DNA of 16,029 nucleotides from CALVGQ01 sp964368495 (GCA_964368495.1 CAYJAJ010000030.1:1-16029), one strand, 5' to 3'; numbered from the stretch's first letter, positions 6,937-14,230 are shown. The notes: a model not told the origin generated them from the letters alone. Made by a program: numbers and translations.

Positions 6937-8394
6937 ATGTCACAAATACAAGTTAGTAATTGCACTTTTTCATATGATGGAAGTTATGATTTAATATTTG
7001 ATAATGTTAGTTTTATCTTAGATAGTGATTGGAAATTGGGATTTTGTGGTCGAAATGGGCGAGGAAAAACGACATTTTTAAAACTACTAATGAACAAGTA
7101 TGAATACAAAGGAACAATTAATGCAACAGTTAACTTCGAGTATTTCCCCTATGAAGTTAGAGATGAAACAGATTTAACTATCAATAACATTGAAGGGAAT
7201 TTTGAGTATTGGCAACTACAAAAAGAGCTTTCCTTATTATCTGTCAGTGAAGATGTTCTTTATCGTCCCTTCAATACTTTATCCAACGGCGAAAAAACTA
7301 AAATTCTTTTGGTGTCCTTATTCTTAAGAGAGAACAGCTTTTTATTAATTGATGAACCCACCAACCATTTAGATAAAGAGGCTCGTAAGCTTGTTGCAGA
7401 ATATTTAAATAAGAAAAGTGGTTTTATACTTGTGTCTCATGATCGAACTTTTTTAGATGCTTGTGTTGACCATATTCTTTCAATCAACAAAACGAATATT
7501 GAAATTAATCAAGGTAATTTTTCTAGTTGGTATTATAATAAAAATCTACAAGATAACTACGAGCAAAATGAAAATAAACGGCTAAAAAAAGATATAAAAA
7601 GACTCACAGAAACTTCAAAAGAAAAAGCAGCTTGGTCTTTTAAAGTTGAAGATACCAAAATAGGCAACGGTCCATGTGATCGTGGATTTATCGGTGCTCA
7701 GGCCGCAAGAATGATGAAACGTTCTAAAAGCATTGAAAAACGTTACTTAAAGCAAATTGATGAAAAAAATAAATTACTTAAAAATATTGAAACCACAGAT
7801 AAGTTAAAACTAAGTCCTTTGATGTATCATTCGAAACGATTAGTGAGTGTTGAAAATCTTTCAATAAATTATGACGGCATCCCTGTTTTTACCAATTTAT
7901 CATTTGAAATACTACAAGGGGAACTTGTTGCCTTAAACGGCAAGAATGGTTGTGGAAAATCAAGTGTTATCCAATTAATTTGTGGTAAGAACATTTGTTA
8001 TCAGGGTACATTTATTAAAGCTAATGACTTGAAGATTTCTTATGTTTACCAAGACACTTCTAATTTATCAGGAACAATTATTGAATACGAAAAACTGCAC
8101 GATTTAGATTCAAGCTTGTTTCGTGCAATTCTACGCAAATTGGACTTTTCAAGAGATCAATTTGATAAAAAATTAGAAAACTACTCCCAAGGGCAAAAGA
8201 AAAAAGTGCTTATCGCCCATTCTCTTTGTGAAAAAGCCCACCTTTACATTTGGGATGAGCCACTAAATTATATTGATATTTTTTCCCGCATTCAAATAGA
8301 AGAACTTATTAAAGAGTATAAACCAACAATGCTAATTGTTGAACATGATGAATCTTTTATTCATAACATTAATGCAAAAATCATTGATTTCTAG
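6937..8394 (+). CDS. ABC-F ribosome-protection protein, Lsa-like
   Basis: Two ABC ATPase domains sit in one chain without membrane segments. Domain 1 has Walker A GRNGRGKTT (38-46), signature LSNGE (115-119), Walker B LLIDEP with E140, and H168. Domain 2 has Walker A GKNGCGKSS (335-343), signature YSQGQ (416-420), Walker B YIWDEP with E441, and H470. The linker (about 195-295) is charged and contains DRGFIGAQAARMMKRSKSIE, which resembles the Lsa group. Lsa proteins bind the ribosomal E site and give resistance to lincosamides, streptogramin A and pleuromutilins. At 485 residues it is slightly shorter than Lsa(A). AAGGAGG lies eight bases before the ATG and is hidden in the attenuator hairpin. 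Drug range, or a housekeeping role, cannot be read from sequence. Confidence 0.9.
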   Translation: MSQIQVSNCTFSYDGSYDLIFDNVSFILDSDWKLGFCGRNGRGKTTFLKLLMNKYEYKGTINATVNFEYFPYEVRDETDLTINNIEGNFEYWQLQKELSLLSVSEDVLYRPFNTLSNGEKTKILLVSLFLRENSFLLIDEPTNHLDKEARKLVAEYLNKKSGFILVSHDRTFLDACVDHILSINKTNIEINQGNFSSWYYNKNLQDNYEQNENKRLKKDIKRLTETSKEKAAWSFKVEDTKIGNGPCDRGFIGAQAARMMKRSKSIEKRYLKQIDEKNKLLKNIETTDKLKLSPLMYHSKRLVSVENLSINYDGIPVFTNLSFEILQGELVALNGKNGCGKSSVIQLICGKNICYQGTFIKANDLKISYVYQDTSNLSGTIIEYEKLHDLDSSLFRAILRKLDFSRDQFDKKLENYSQGQKKKVLIAHSLCEKAHLYIWDEPLNYIDIFSRIQIEELIKEYKPTMLIVEHDESFIHNINAKIIDF

Positions 8395-8397
8395 TAC

Positions 8398-8527
8398 TTT
8401 TTTACTCGCTACTATGTGGTTAAACGAGCAATTTATATGCAATCACCACGACCATCATATTGATACTTATCTATTTCATAATCTTCATTATCATGAGTAG
8501 TTACAAAGATACTATTGCTTGGATTGA
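8398..8527 (-). pseudogene. Decayed tail of a [4Fe-4S] ferredoxin-domain gene
   Basis: On the minus strand this stretch reads SIFVTTHDNEDYEIDKYQYD then GRGDCI and a stop. It aligns with FLAITHNNETYEIDKYRCDECGDCYINC of the protein encoded at 10380-11057, and the DNA is clearly similar over about 85 bases. Two cluster cysteines are replaced (YQYDGRGDC for YRCDECGDC). A one-base deletion near 8438 creates the stop, and restoring the base recovers INC. No upstream coding part is recognisable, so this is a remnant. It abuts the ABC-F 3' end. Confidence 0.75.
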
Positions 8528-8580
8528 ATCAAAAATGTCAAATTAACAGTTTAAAAATCATTTGAAATAAAAATGCAATC

Positions 8581-8617
8581 AAAAAAACACTTATTGACAG
8601 TGAATCATCAACAAGTG
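8581..8617 (-). terminator. Terminator after the sirtuin gene
   Basis: On the minus strand a 10-bp stem (8608-8617 with 8588-8597, one G-U) has a 10-base loop and is followed directly by seven T (8587-8581). It begins 14 bases past the sirtuin stop and closes the long minus-strand gene train. Confidence 0.85.
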
Positions 8618-8630
8618 CCGCATGAAGTGA

Positions 8631-9515
8631 TTATTTTTTTAGTGTGTCTAAAATATTTTTTAGAACATCACTAATATCTTCATTGAACAAAACAGATTGT
8701 TCCTTAATTTCTTTAGCACAAGTTGCCTCACTTGCATTAATGCTTACAAAAATAGCATTTTTATTGTTGTACGTCATCTTCCAAAAAGGATATTTAATGA
8801 TAGCAGGAGTATTAAAGCCTACACCAAGTTCCAAAAATAAAACCTTTTTGCCTTTACTTTCTTTGATGAATTTTTCATATCGATCCATAGCTTTATTCCA
8901 ACCATCATCTTGAACAAAAGTATTATCCTTGCGCAAATTTGTTGTCATTGGCTTTCCACATAGTGGACAGTAAGGGATGAGTTCTGTTGGTATTTTATAA
9001 TTTTTTTGTTTTTCTACCATTTCATAAATAAGCTCTTTATTATCATAGGTTTTGCTATGACAAGGCACAGAACATTGTAAAAGCCCATAGTCGCCTTGCA
9101 TGTAAAACAAACGCGTTTTATCAAAGCCTGTATTTTGAAATATATGATCTGCATTCGTAGTAATAACAAAATAATCTTTGTCTGATACTATCTTCCGCAA
9201 GGCTTCATATGTATTGTTCAACTCTTGCTTATAACGATTGTAATAAATATGCTTACTGAAGTATCCCCAAAACTCCTCTAATGATTTATGGGGATAAAAC
9301 GCAGCCGAGTACATGTCACTAAAACTATATTTTTCTATATAATCTGCAAATAGACGTTCAAATCGCTCACCTGTGTAATGTAGTCCTGCAGAGGTTGAAA
9401 GACCTGCCCCTGCACCTATAATAATGACCTCTGAATCATTGACTGCATCTTTTAGTTTATCAATCTTCTTCCAGTAACTCTCGATAGAGTGCATAGTCTT
9501 TTTCTTTAAAAACAT
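8631..9515 (-). CDS. M-class sirtuin (SirTM-type ADP-ribosyltransferase)
   Basis: The NAD-binding motif is GAGAGLSTSAG (34-44). TTNADH (119-124) replaces the TQNID of deacetylase sirtuins. MQGDYG (139-144) has glutamine where deacetylases have the catalytic histidine; both are marks of class M. The zinc site is C148/C152 and C183/C186. Characterised members in Staphylococcus and Streptococcus ADP-ribosylate a lipoylated GcvH-like carrier and are encoded beside a macrodomain hydrolase, as here. GAGGTG seven bases upstream fixes the start at 9515, so the gene overlaps the macrodomain gene by 56 bases and its ribosome binding site lies inside that gene. Length is 294 residues. A strong terminator follows. 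Confidence 0.9.
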   Translation of the reverse strand: MFLKKKTMHSIESYWKKIDKLKDAVNDSEVIIIGAGAGLSTSAGLHYTGERFERLFADYIEKYSFSDMYSAAFYPHKSLEEFWGYFSKHIYYNRYKQELNNTYEALRKIVSDKDYFVITTNADHIFQNTGFDKTRLFYMQGDYGLLQCSVPCHSKTYDNKELIYEMVEKQKNYKIPTELIPYCPLCGKPMTTNLRKDNTFVQDDGWNKAMDRYEKFIKESKGKKVLFLELGVGFNTPAIIKYPFWKMTYNNKNAIFVSINASEATCAKEIKEQSVLFNEDISDVLKNILDTLKK

Positions 9516-10251
9516 TAAATATCACCTCAATTTCGCTTTTATCTTCTTTTAGCACTTCGCTTACTGTATTAACTGCAATTTCTGCTGCTCTATCATTAGG
9601 GAAATGAAACTCTCCTGTGGAGATACAGCAGAAAGCAATATTTTTTAGATTTTGTGCTATTGCAAGCTTTAAACAATGTCGATAACAACTCGCAAGTAAG
9701 TCACAGTCTTTTTTTGTCAACCTACCTTCGATTATCGGTCCGACTGTATGTATGACAAATTTACTTGGCAAATTATATCCTCTTGTAATTTTTGCAACTC
9801 CAACTTCTTCCGCATGTCCTTGCATTTTCATTATTTCATCACAGGCTTGTCGAAGTTGTAAACCAGCTACTGAATGTATCGCATTATCGATACAAGCATG
9901 ACAAGGGATAAAACACCCCAAAAGAGCTGAGTTTGCTGCATTAACGATTGCATCTACTTCAAGTGTTGTAATATCACCTTGCCACAGGTATATCTGTGGA
10001 TTTACTTTACTTGCTTTTAAATCAGATACACCAATAGTACCTTTTGCCTTTACTTCTTCGCTTAAAATCTCATCCTGAATTATCAAAAATTGTTCATCAA
10101 TCGGCATTGGTGGACGAACATTCATTAAAGAACGCAATAATCTTCGCTGTTCACCATAACTATGAGGAAATTTTTCTGCATCACTCATGTATCTCGGCAT
10201 TTCATTTATCAACTTTTTGTTTAGGTACATTAATTTTTCTAAACCTGTCAT
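9460..10251 (-). CDS. Zinc-type macrodomain ADP-ribosyl hydrolase
   Basis: A macrodomain occupies residues about 85-263. Ligand-binding blocks are QGDIT (91-95), VNAANSALLG (103-112), GVAKITRGYNLPSKFVIHTV (151-170) and CISTGEFHFP (209-218). CFIPCHACIDNAIH (113-126) carries the C-x4-H-x-C arrangement (C113, H118, C120) of the zinc macrodomains that accompany M-class sirtuins and remove the ADP-ribose they attach. The N-terminal 80 residues are helical, as in that group. AGGAGG lies eight bases before the ATG. The gene is translationally coupled to the sirtuin through the 56-base overlap. The gene just upstream is cut by the assembly gap. Confidence 0.9.
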   Translation of the reverse strand: MTGLEKLMYLNKKLINEMPRYMSDAEKFPHSYGEQRRLLRSLMNVRPPMPIDEQFLIIQDEILSEEVKAKGTIGVSDLKASKVNPQIYLWQGDITTLEVDAIVNAANSALLGCFIPCHACIDNAIHSVAGLQLRQACDEIMKMQGHAEEVGVAKITRGYNLPSKFVIHTVGPIIEGRLTKKDCDLLASCYRHCLKLAIAQNLKNIAFCCISTGEFHFPNDRAAEIAVNTVSEVLKEDKSEIEVIFNVFKEKDYALYRELLEED

Positions 10252-10323
10252 TCACTTATCCTCCTAACTATTTTATGTGAGCACATTTCAAAACAGTTTT
10301 CACTTTGCATTTTTTTCTTATGT

Positions 10324-10359
10324 TTAGCAGTTTTCAAGGACTTCCAAGTAACTTTCATC
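10324..10359 (-). CDS. C-terminal fragment at gap edge, possibly GcvH-L
   Basis: Between the N run and the macrodomain gene, one minus-strand frame reads DESYLEVLENC then TAA, with no start on this side of the gap. Acidic residues followed by Y/F-L-x-x-L near the terminus resemble the end of GcvH-like lipoyl carriers. In known M-class sirtuin operons such a carrier is encoded next to the macrodomain gene. Eleven codons cannot prove identity. It could instead be the tail of another lost gene, or chance. Confidence 0.3.
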   Translation of the reverse strand, partial: DESYLEVLENC

Positions 10360-10360
10360 A

Positions 10361-10370
10361 NNNNNNNNNN
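10361..10370. other. Assembly gap (10 N) inside the sirtuin operon
   Basis: This run is the same length as the one at 3761, so it looks like a fixed placeholder. It lies between the ferredoxin-domain gene, whose stop is only nine bases before the N run, and the short open tail at 10324-10359. Missing genes here are plausible. Confidence 0.9.
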
Positions 10371-10379
10371 TTTATGGTT

Positions 10380-11057
10380 TCAAATTTTTTCACCCTTGTA
10401 TGATATTGCTTTTACAGGGCAGTTTATGTAACAATCACCACATTCATCACATCGATATTTATCAATTTCATATGTTTCATTATTGTGAGTAATTGCTAAA
10501 AACGAACATTTTTTCTGACAGACACCACACGATACACATTTTTTAGTATCAATTTGTAATCCTTTCAAATTTTCTGTTGCTCCACCAAACGAAAAGTATT
10601 CTCTTTGCAGTTTATTTTCTCGACTTTTTTTCTCAAAATCATAATCGAAAACATCCCCACTACCTTCTGTAATACAAAAAACTACCATTGCTTTATAGTT
10701 TTCTTGATCTTTAATGCAAAAATCAAAGTGAGGGTTCTTTTTTTCTTTAATATCTTCAATTGATATTTCTTTTGCCTTCCCGGTCATTCGTATCGTATAG
10801 CCACTATCAAAAATCGGAAAACCATTGTCATCATGTTCAACTTGAGATTTAGCATTTAATCCACAGACAGACACTTTTTTATTGTTTTTGATATGTTTAT
10901 AAAAATCCTTTGTAAACATGGTCATGAAGTATATTCCATCTTCATCATATGCCCTTAAATGAGCAATTCTCGAGTAAGGTGTTCCATGTTCATCTACTGT
11001 TGTGAAAGTAAGACAACCAATTTTATCAAATTTCATGTAAATTTCTTTTATAGTCAT
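10380..11057 (-). CDS. Flavin split-barrel protein with 2x[4Fe-4S] ferredoxin
   Basis: Residues 1-130 resemble the pyridoxamine 5'-phosphate oxidase-like split barrel that usually binds FMN or a similar flavin (LTFTTVDEHGTPYSRIAHLR, then GIYFMT). The C-terminus is a bacterial ferredoxin with C174, C177, C180, C184 and C203, C206, C209, C213. It is therefore probably a small cytoplasmic redox protein; substrate and partner are unknown. AAAGGGA before the ATG at 11057 sets the start (225 residues); an earlier ATG at 11093 lacks a ribosome binding site. It lies 40 bases after the transporter ATPase gene and upstream of the sirtuin module. A decayed copy of its tail is at 8398-8527. Confidence 0.85.
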   Translation of the reverse strand: MTIKEIYMKFDKIGCLTFTTVDEHGTPYSRIAHLRAYDEDGIYFMTMFTKDFYKHIKNNKKVSVCGLNAKSQVEHDDNGFPIFDSGYTIRMTGKAKEISIEDIKEKKNPHFDFCIKDQENYKAMVVFCITEGSGDVFDYDFEKKSRENKLQREYFSFGGATENLKGLQIDTKKCVSCGVCQKKCSFLAITHNNETYEIDKYRCDECGDCYINCPVKAISYKGEKI

Positions 11058-11097
11058 TTTAATTCCCTTTCTAGTTTTAAATTTATATTTCAAATTT

Positions 11098-11805
11098 TTA
11101 CAAATTTAAAAATTCTCGTAATTCTTTTGTTTTTGGATTTTTCAAGCAAGCTACTTCTCCATGTTCACAAATCTCTCCATTTTTAAAGAAGATAATGTAA
11201 TCTGCAAACTCGTTTAGAAAAGATATTTCATGTGTTACAAAGATAAACTTTATTCCTTCTTTTTTTAATTGAGATACCGCCTTTAATACTTCCTTTGTTA
11301 AAATGGGATCGAGTGCTGCCGTTGGCTCATCAAGAAAAATTAGTTGTGGCTGTGTTGCTAATGCTCTTGCTATTGAAGCTCTTTGGGCTTGTCCTCCTGA
11401 CACTTTATTAGGTTTTTTATCAGCCTCACTTTCAATAAATAATTTTTTAAGCAATTTTAATGCCAATTTATCACAATTCCCTTTATCTAGTTTTCGAGAT
11501 TTTTTTATTATCAATGATATATTTTCCTTTAATGTCAAATGTGGAAATAAGTTATGCTTTTGAAATACAACACCAATATTTTTTTGAAAAGACATTTTAT
11601 CTTCGATTGGTGATAATTCGTTTATTATTATTGTTCCGCTATTAGGAGTTTCGATTCCCGATAATTGTTTAAGAAAGGTAGACTTTCCACATCCCGATTC
11701 TCCAATAATACCAATTGCACCTACATCCTCTATTTGAAAACTTACATCATTAAGAATGATTTGATTCCCATATTTTTTTGTTACATGTCTAATTTCTATT
11801 TTCAT
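11098..11805 (-). CDS. Polar amino acid ABC transporter ATPase
   Basis: Walker A is GESGCGKS (35-42), the Q-loop is Q82, the signature is VSGGQ (135-139), Walker B is LIFLDE with E160, and the switch is H192. The 235-residue single domain has the size and spacing of GlnQ/TcyN-like ATPases. It would power import by the permease encoded just upstream. AAGAAGG lies seven bases before the ATG at 11805. This start overlaps the permease stop by four bases (ATGA), indicating translational coupling. A longer frame to 11877 has no supporting site. The exact substrate is not readable; amino acids, including cystine, fit the family. Confidence 0.9.
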   Translation of the reverse strand: MKIEIRHVTKKYGNQIILNDVSFQIEDVGAIGIIGESGCGKSTFLKQLSGIETPNSGTIIINELSPIEDKMSFQKNIGVVFQKHNLFPHLTLKENISLIIKKSRKLDKGNCDKLALKLLKKLFIESEADKKPNKVSGGQAQRASIARALATQPQLIFLDEPTAALDPILTKEVLKAVSQLKKEGIKFIFVTHEISFLNEFADYIIFFKNGEICEHGEVACLKNPKTKELREFLNL

Positions 11806-12530
11806 ATTGTTACCTTCTTTGCGATATATTTCGCTAGCAATGACAGCGGTATAGTAATGATCAAATACATAACCCACATTGTATAATATCCTTCAATGAC
11901 TGCCCAGTTCTTTGATGAAATAACCGTCACCACATAAGAAATCTCTGTAACTGAAACAACCTTAAGCAATGCTGATCCTTTTATAATGCTTGATAAATTG
12001 TTAATGAGTGATGGAAGTAAAGGTTTTATCATTTGAGGAATAATAATATGTTTGTACTTTTCAAACCCAGTAAAATGATACAAATCCATCACAACATATT
12101 GATCATCATCAACGACAGCTACTGCAGTTTTATATGAGTTTGATAGGTAGGGTGCCATATAAAGAGTAAGTGCAAATACTCCAAGCACAAATTTATCACT
12201 TACTAGTATCATATCTCCAATTACATAAACTGCTAGAAAAATCATAACAAGAAGTGGTGTTCCCATCATTATTTCATTAAATACGACCGCAAAAGCATTG
12301 ATTAAATTATTTTTTGATTGCCCTGCTAAGTATAGTATGAAGCCAAAAATCATGCTGCAAACAAGTGTTAAAACACTAACAAATATGGTTGTCACAAACC
12401 CTTCTATCAACATCTTAGAATCTAAAAAAATTAAATCATACCTTGGGCTATCAACAGTAAATAAAAGTGCAAGCATAATTAGAATACAATATGCAACTAT
12501 TGCCATTAAATAACTATAATTCTTACTCAT
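11802..12530 (-). CDS. Polar amino acid ABC transporter permease
   Basis: This is an integral membrane permease of the His/Glu/Gln/Arg type, 242 residues. Membrane segments lie near residues 8-25, 44-69, 78-105, 113-130 and 214-235. EIMMGTPLLVMIF (86-98) is the family's ExxRGTPLL-like block. The region near 143-170 (MDLYHFTGFEKYKHIIIPQM) corresponds to the ATPase-contacting EAA loop, with MDL in place of EAA. Only three bases separate it from the lipoprotein gene, and its stop overlaps the ATPase start. Only one permease gene is present, so a homodimer is expected. Confidence 0.9.
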   Translation of the reverse strand: MSKNYSYLMAIVAYCILIMLALLFTVDSPRYDLIFLDSKMLIEGFVTTIFVSVLTLVCSMIFGFILYLAGQSKNNLINAFAVVFNEIMMGTPLLVMIFLAVYVIGDMILVSDKFVLGVFALTLYMAPYLSNSYKTAVAVVDDDQYVVMDLYHFTGFEKYKHIIIPQMIKPLLPSLINNLSSIIKGSALLKVVSVTEISYVVTVISSKNWAVIEGYYTMWVMYLIITIPLSLLAKYIAKKVTI

Positions 12531-12533
12531 ATA

Positions 12534-13370
12534 TTATTTTTCACCATCTGCAAAAATTATATATGATAATTTTAGCTCATCATTTTTCATGAACTCGCCA
12601 ATGGCTTCATCATACTTTGTTTCTGCTAATTCATAAAATCCACCTTCTGCATACATCGATTCAATAAATTCATTAGACTGCTTTAAGAGTTCAGAATTCC
12701 CCTTTTTTACTGCAAAACTTGAACCACTCACTTCTTTTATTCCCTCGTATACTACAGTCGTTTCTTCATTAGCAAAATGATCACCCCAAATCGTGTTTGT
12801 TCCTACAAATGCATCTACTTTTCCAGATGTAACTTCAATTAGTACAGAAGCAATTTCAGTGAACTCTACAACATCTGCACCAAATTCAGTAGGTATACTT
12901 GAGGCTACTGTGCCAGATAAACCTGCAAATGTCATTTCGTGTATTTCAAAAAAATCAACTTCTTCCATTTCGTTTGTAATGTTATTTTCTAAAGCAAAAT
13001 CTTTGTTTACAAGAGCAAGTGTTCTAGCGTATCGATATGGAATAGAAAAGTCTGCTTTTTGTAGTCTATCTGGTTTTTCACTCATATCGCTAATTATAAT
13101 ATCGATATCACCTGTATCAAGTGCAGGAATGAGCATTGAAAAATCGGTATTGATAATTTCTACTTCTTTCCCAATATATTCTCCAAAAGCATTCGCAATA
13201 TCTACTTCTAATCCTGTTGGAACCCCATCATTCAAATACATAAAGGGGTAAAACTTTAAATCAATCCCTACACGCAAAACATCATCTGAAGCATCAGCAT
13301 TACTTGCACAACCCACTAGATTGCCTAGCATACCTAGTATTACTAAAATTAAAAAAACTACTTTTTTCAT
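12534..13370 (-). CDS. Polar amino acid ABC transporter lipoprotein
   Basis: The N-terminus is a lipoprotein signal peptide, hydrophobic from residue 4 to 19, with lipobox LVGC and the anchored Cys21. The mature part is a periplasmic-binding-protein type 2 fold: VLRVGIDLKFYPFMYLNDGV (31-50), then GLEVDIANAFGEYIG and a stretch ending IDIIISDMSEKPDRLQ, typical of amino acid receptors. It would sit on the outer face of the membrane and deliver substrate to the permease. AAGGAGG lies seven bases before the ATG. It is the first gene of the long operon, 53 bases downstream of a near-consensus promoter next to an HxlR-type operator. Confidence 0.92.
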   Translation of the reverse strand: MKKVVFLILVILGMLGNLVGCASNADASDDVLRVGIDLKFYPFMYLNDGVPTGLEVDIANAFGEYIGKEVEIINTDFSMLIPALDTGDIDIIISDMSEKPDRLQKADFSIPYRYARTLALVNKDFALENNITNEMEEVDFFEIHEMTFAGLSGTVASSIPTEFGADVVEFTEIASVLIEVTSGKVDAFVGTNTIWGDHFANEETTVVYEGIKEVSGSSFAVKKGNSELLKQSNEFIESMYAEGGFYELAETKYDEAIGEFMKNDELKLSYIIFADGEK

Positions 13371-13422
13371 GTTAAACCTCCTTATTTAATGAAAGTTACT
13401 TATTATTTTCTTAATATTTATC

Positions 13423-13451
13423 ATTATAATTTCATGAGATATAAAATGTAA
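13423..13451 (-). promoter_or_regulatory. Promoter of the transporter/sirtuin operon
   Basis: On the minus strand TTACAT (13451-13446) and TATAAT (13428-13423) are exactly 17 bases apart, with a start expected near 13416. The -35 touches the operator-like palindrome at 13451-13471. Confidence 0.75.
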
Positions 13452-13471
13452 GTACGATATTTTATGATACT
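13451..13471. promoter_or_regulatory. Operator-like palindrome 1 (HxlR/DUF24 type)
   Basis: The 21-base palindrome AGTAnnATAnnnTATnnTACT lies directly against the -35 box of the transporter operon. DUF24/HxlR regulators bind AGTA/TACT-type dyads of this sort. It is the core of a 39-base segment (13432-13470) that matches 13634-13672 at 31 of 39 positions. Confidence 0.55.
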
Positions 13472-13650
13472 GGTATCAATGATGATACATACATTCCATT
13501 ATTTATTTGTTTTATATCGAAAAAATTTTAGCATAACCATGTTCTTAATATGATTTTGTGCCAACTTTTTCATTAATAATTCTTAAATTAGTTATTTTTC
13601 TTGTAATTCATATTCTAGTTTGCTATTGTGTACTCATGAGACATAAATTA

Positions 13651-13678
13651 CTAGTACGCTATTTTATTATAGCACTAG
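13651..13678. promoter_or_regulatory. Operator-like repeat 2 before the HxlR gene
   Basis: CTAGT-AC-GCTAT pairs imperfectly with ATAGC-ACTAG. The left half, AGTACG followed by TATTTTAT, repeats operator 1 at a constant offset of 202 bases. It lies 28 bases before the HxlR start codon, where it could give autoregulation. The regulator's own -10/-35 is not clear. The rest of the 13371-13705 intergenic region shows no gene. Confidence 0.5.
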
Positions 13679-13705
13679 CATTAATAATTTAAATGGAGGG
13701 GCCTT

Positions 13706-14044
13706 ATGTCTAAAATTAACTTATTTGGGAAATGTCCCTATGTTACAACACAAAAACTTTTATCTGGAAAATGGTCGATTTACATATTGTATTTGCTTAG
13801 TGATAAAACGATTCGATTCAATGAGTTATTAAGGCTCATGCCTTCAAAGATGACGCATACAACCCTTTCTCGTCAACTTAAAGCATTAGAGGAAGAAGGT
13901 CTAATTATTAGAAATGAGTTTGGAACAATTCCACCTAAAGTTGAATATCAACTTAGTGAAATCGGTCAAAAATTTCTTCCTGTATTAAATGCACTTAAAA
14001 TTTGGGGAAATGAGTATATTGAGTTTCACAATAATGAAAAATAA
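13706..14044 (+). CDS. HxlR/DUF24-family transcriptional regulator
   Basis: This is a 112-residue winged-helix regulator of the HxlR (DUF24) family. CP-x(9)-GKWSIYILYLL (from C10), FNELLRLMPSKMTHTTLSRQ (38-57) and LKALEEEGLI (58-67) form the helix-turn-helix and wing, and a C-terminal helix (near 88-105) is the dimer arm. Cys10 matches the conserved N-terminal cysteine that senses quinones or disulfide stress in YodB, CatR and QorR. GGAGGGG five bases before the ATG sets the start. It diverges from the transporter operon, and both share operator-like repeats. It is likely a repressor of that operon and of itself, inactivated by thiol modification; this is inferred. Confidence 0.88.
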   Translation: MSKINLFGKCPYVTTQKLLSGKWSIYILYLLSDKTIRFNELLRLMPSKMTHTTLSRQLKALEEEGLIIRNEFGTIPPKVEYQLSEIGQKFLPVLNALKIWGNEYIEFHNNEK

Positions 14045-14076
14045 TAATTTTATACATTATGTCAATATTACATAAA

Positions 14077-14120
14077 AAAAGCTGTGACTATTAAAGTTCA
14101 TTAATAGTGTCGCAGCTTTT
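14077..14120. terminator. Bidirectional terminator between hxlR-type and flavodoxin genes
   Basis: AAAAGCTGTGACTATTAA (14077-14094) pairs with 14101-14120 around a 6-base loop, with one mismatch-type pair and a two-base bulge. The minus-strand version ends in seven T and is the stronger terminator. It can end both convergent transcripts. Confidence 0.75.
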
Positions 14121-14230
14121 ATAGTTTTCATAACTTTTATCTAGTACTTTACTAAGAAGAAAACTACACCCTTTCTAATTATCTTTAATTATTGAGATGC
14201 AGTTCACTCTTCGTGTCTACCTTTTATACA

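Noticed and set aside
8644..8913. An 89-codon plus-strand ORF opposite the sirtuin gene
   Set aside because: It is antisense to the well-supported sirtuin gene and has no ribosome binding site or family match.
10252..10358. A minus-strand ORF of about 35 codons (MKVTWKSLK...) ending in an ATGA overlap with the macrodomain start
   Set aside because: Its composition is unconvincing, no ribosome binding site is visible because the gap is immediately upstream, and the competing frame DESYLEVLENC looks more protein-like.
12793..13251. A 152-codon plus-strand ORF opposite the transporter lipoprotein gene
   Set aside because: It lies fully antisense to a clear lipoprotein gene, has no ribosome binding site and resembles no family.
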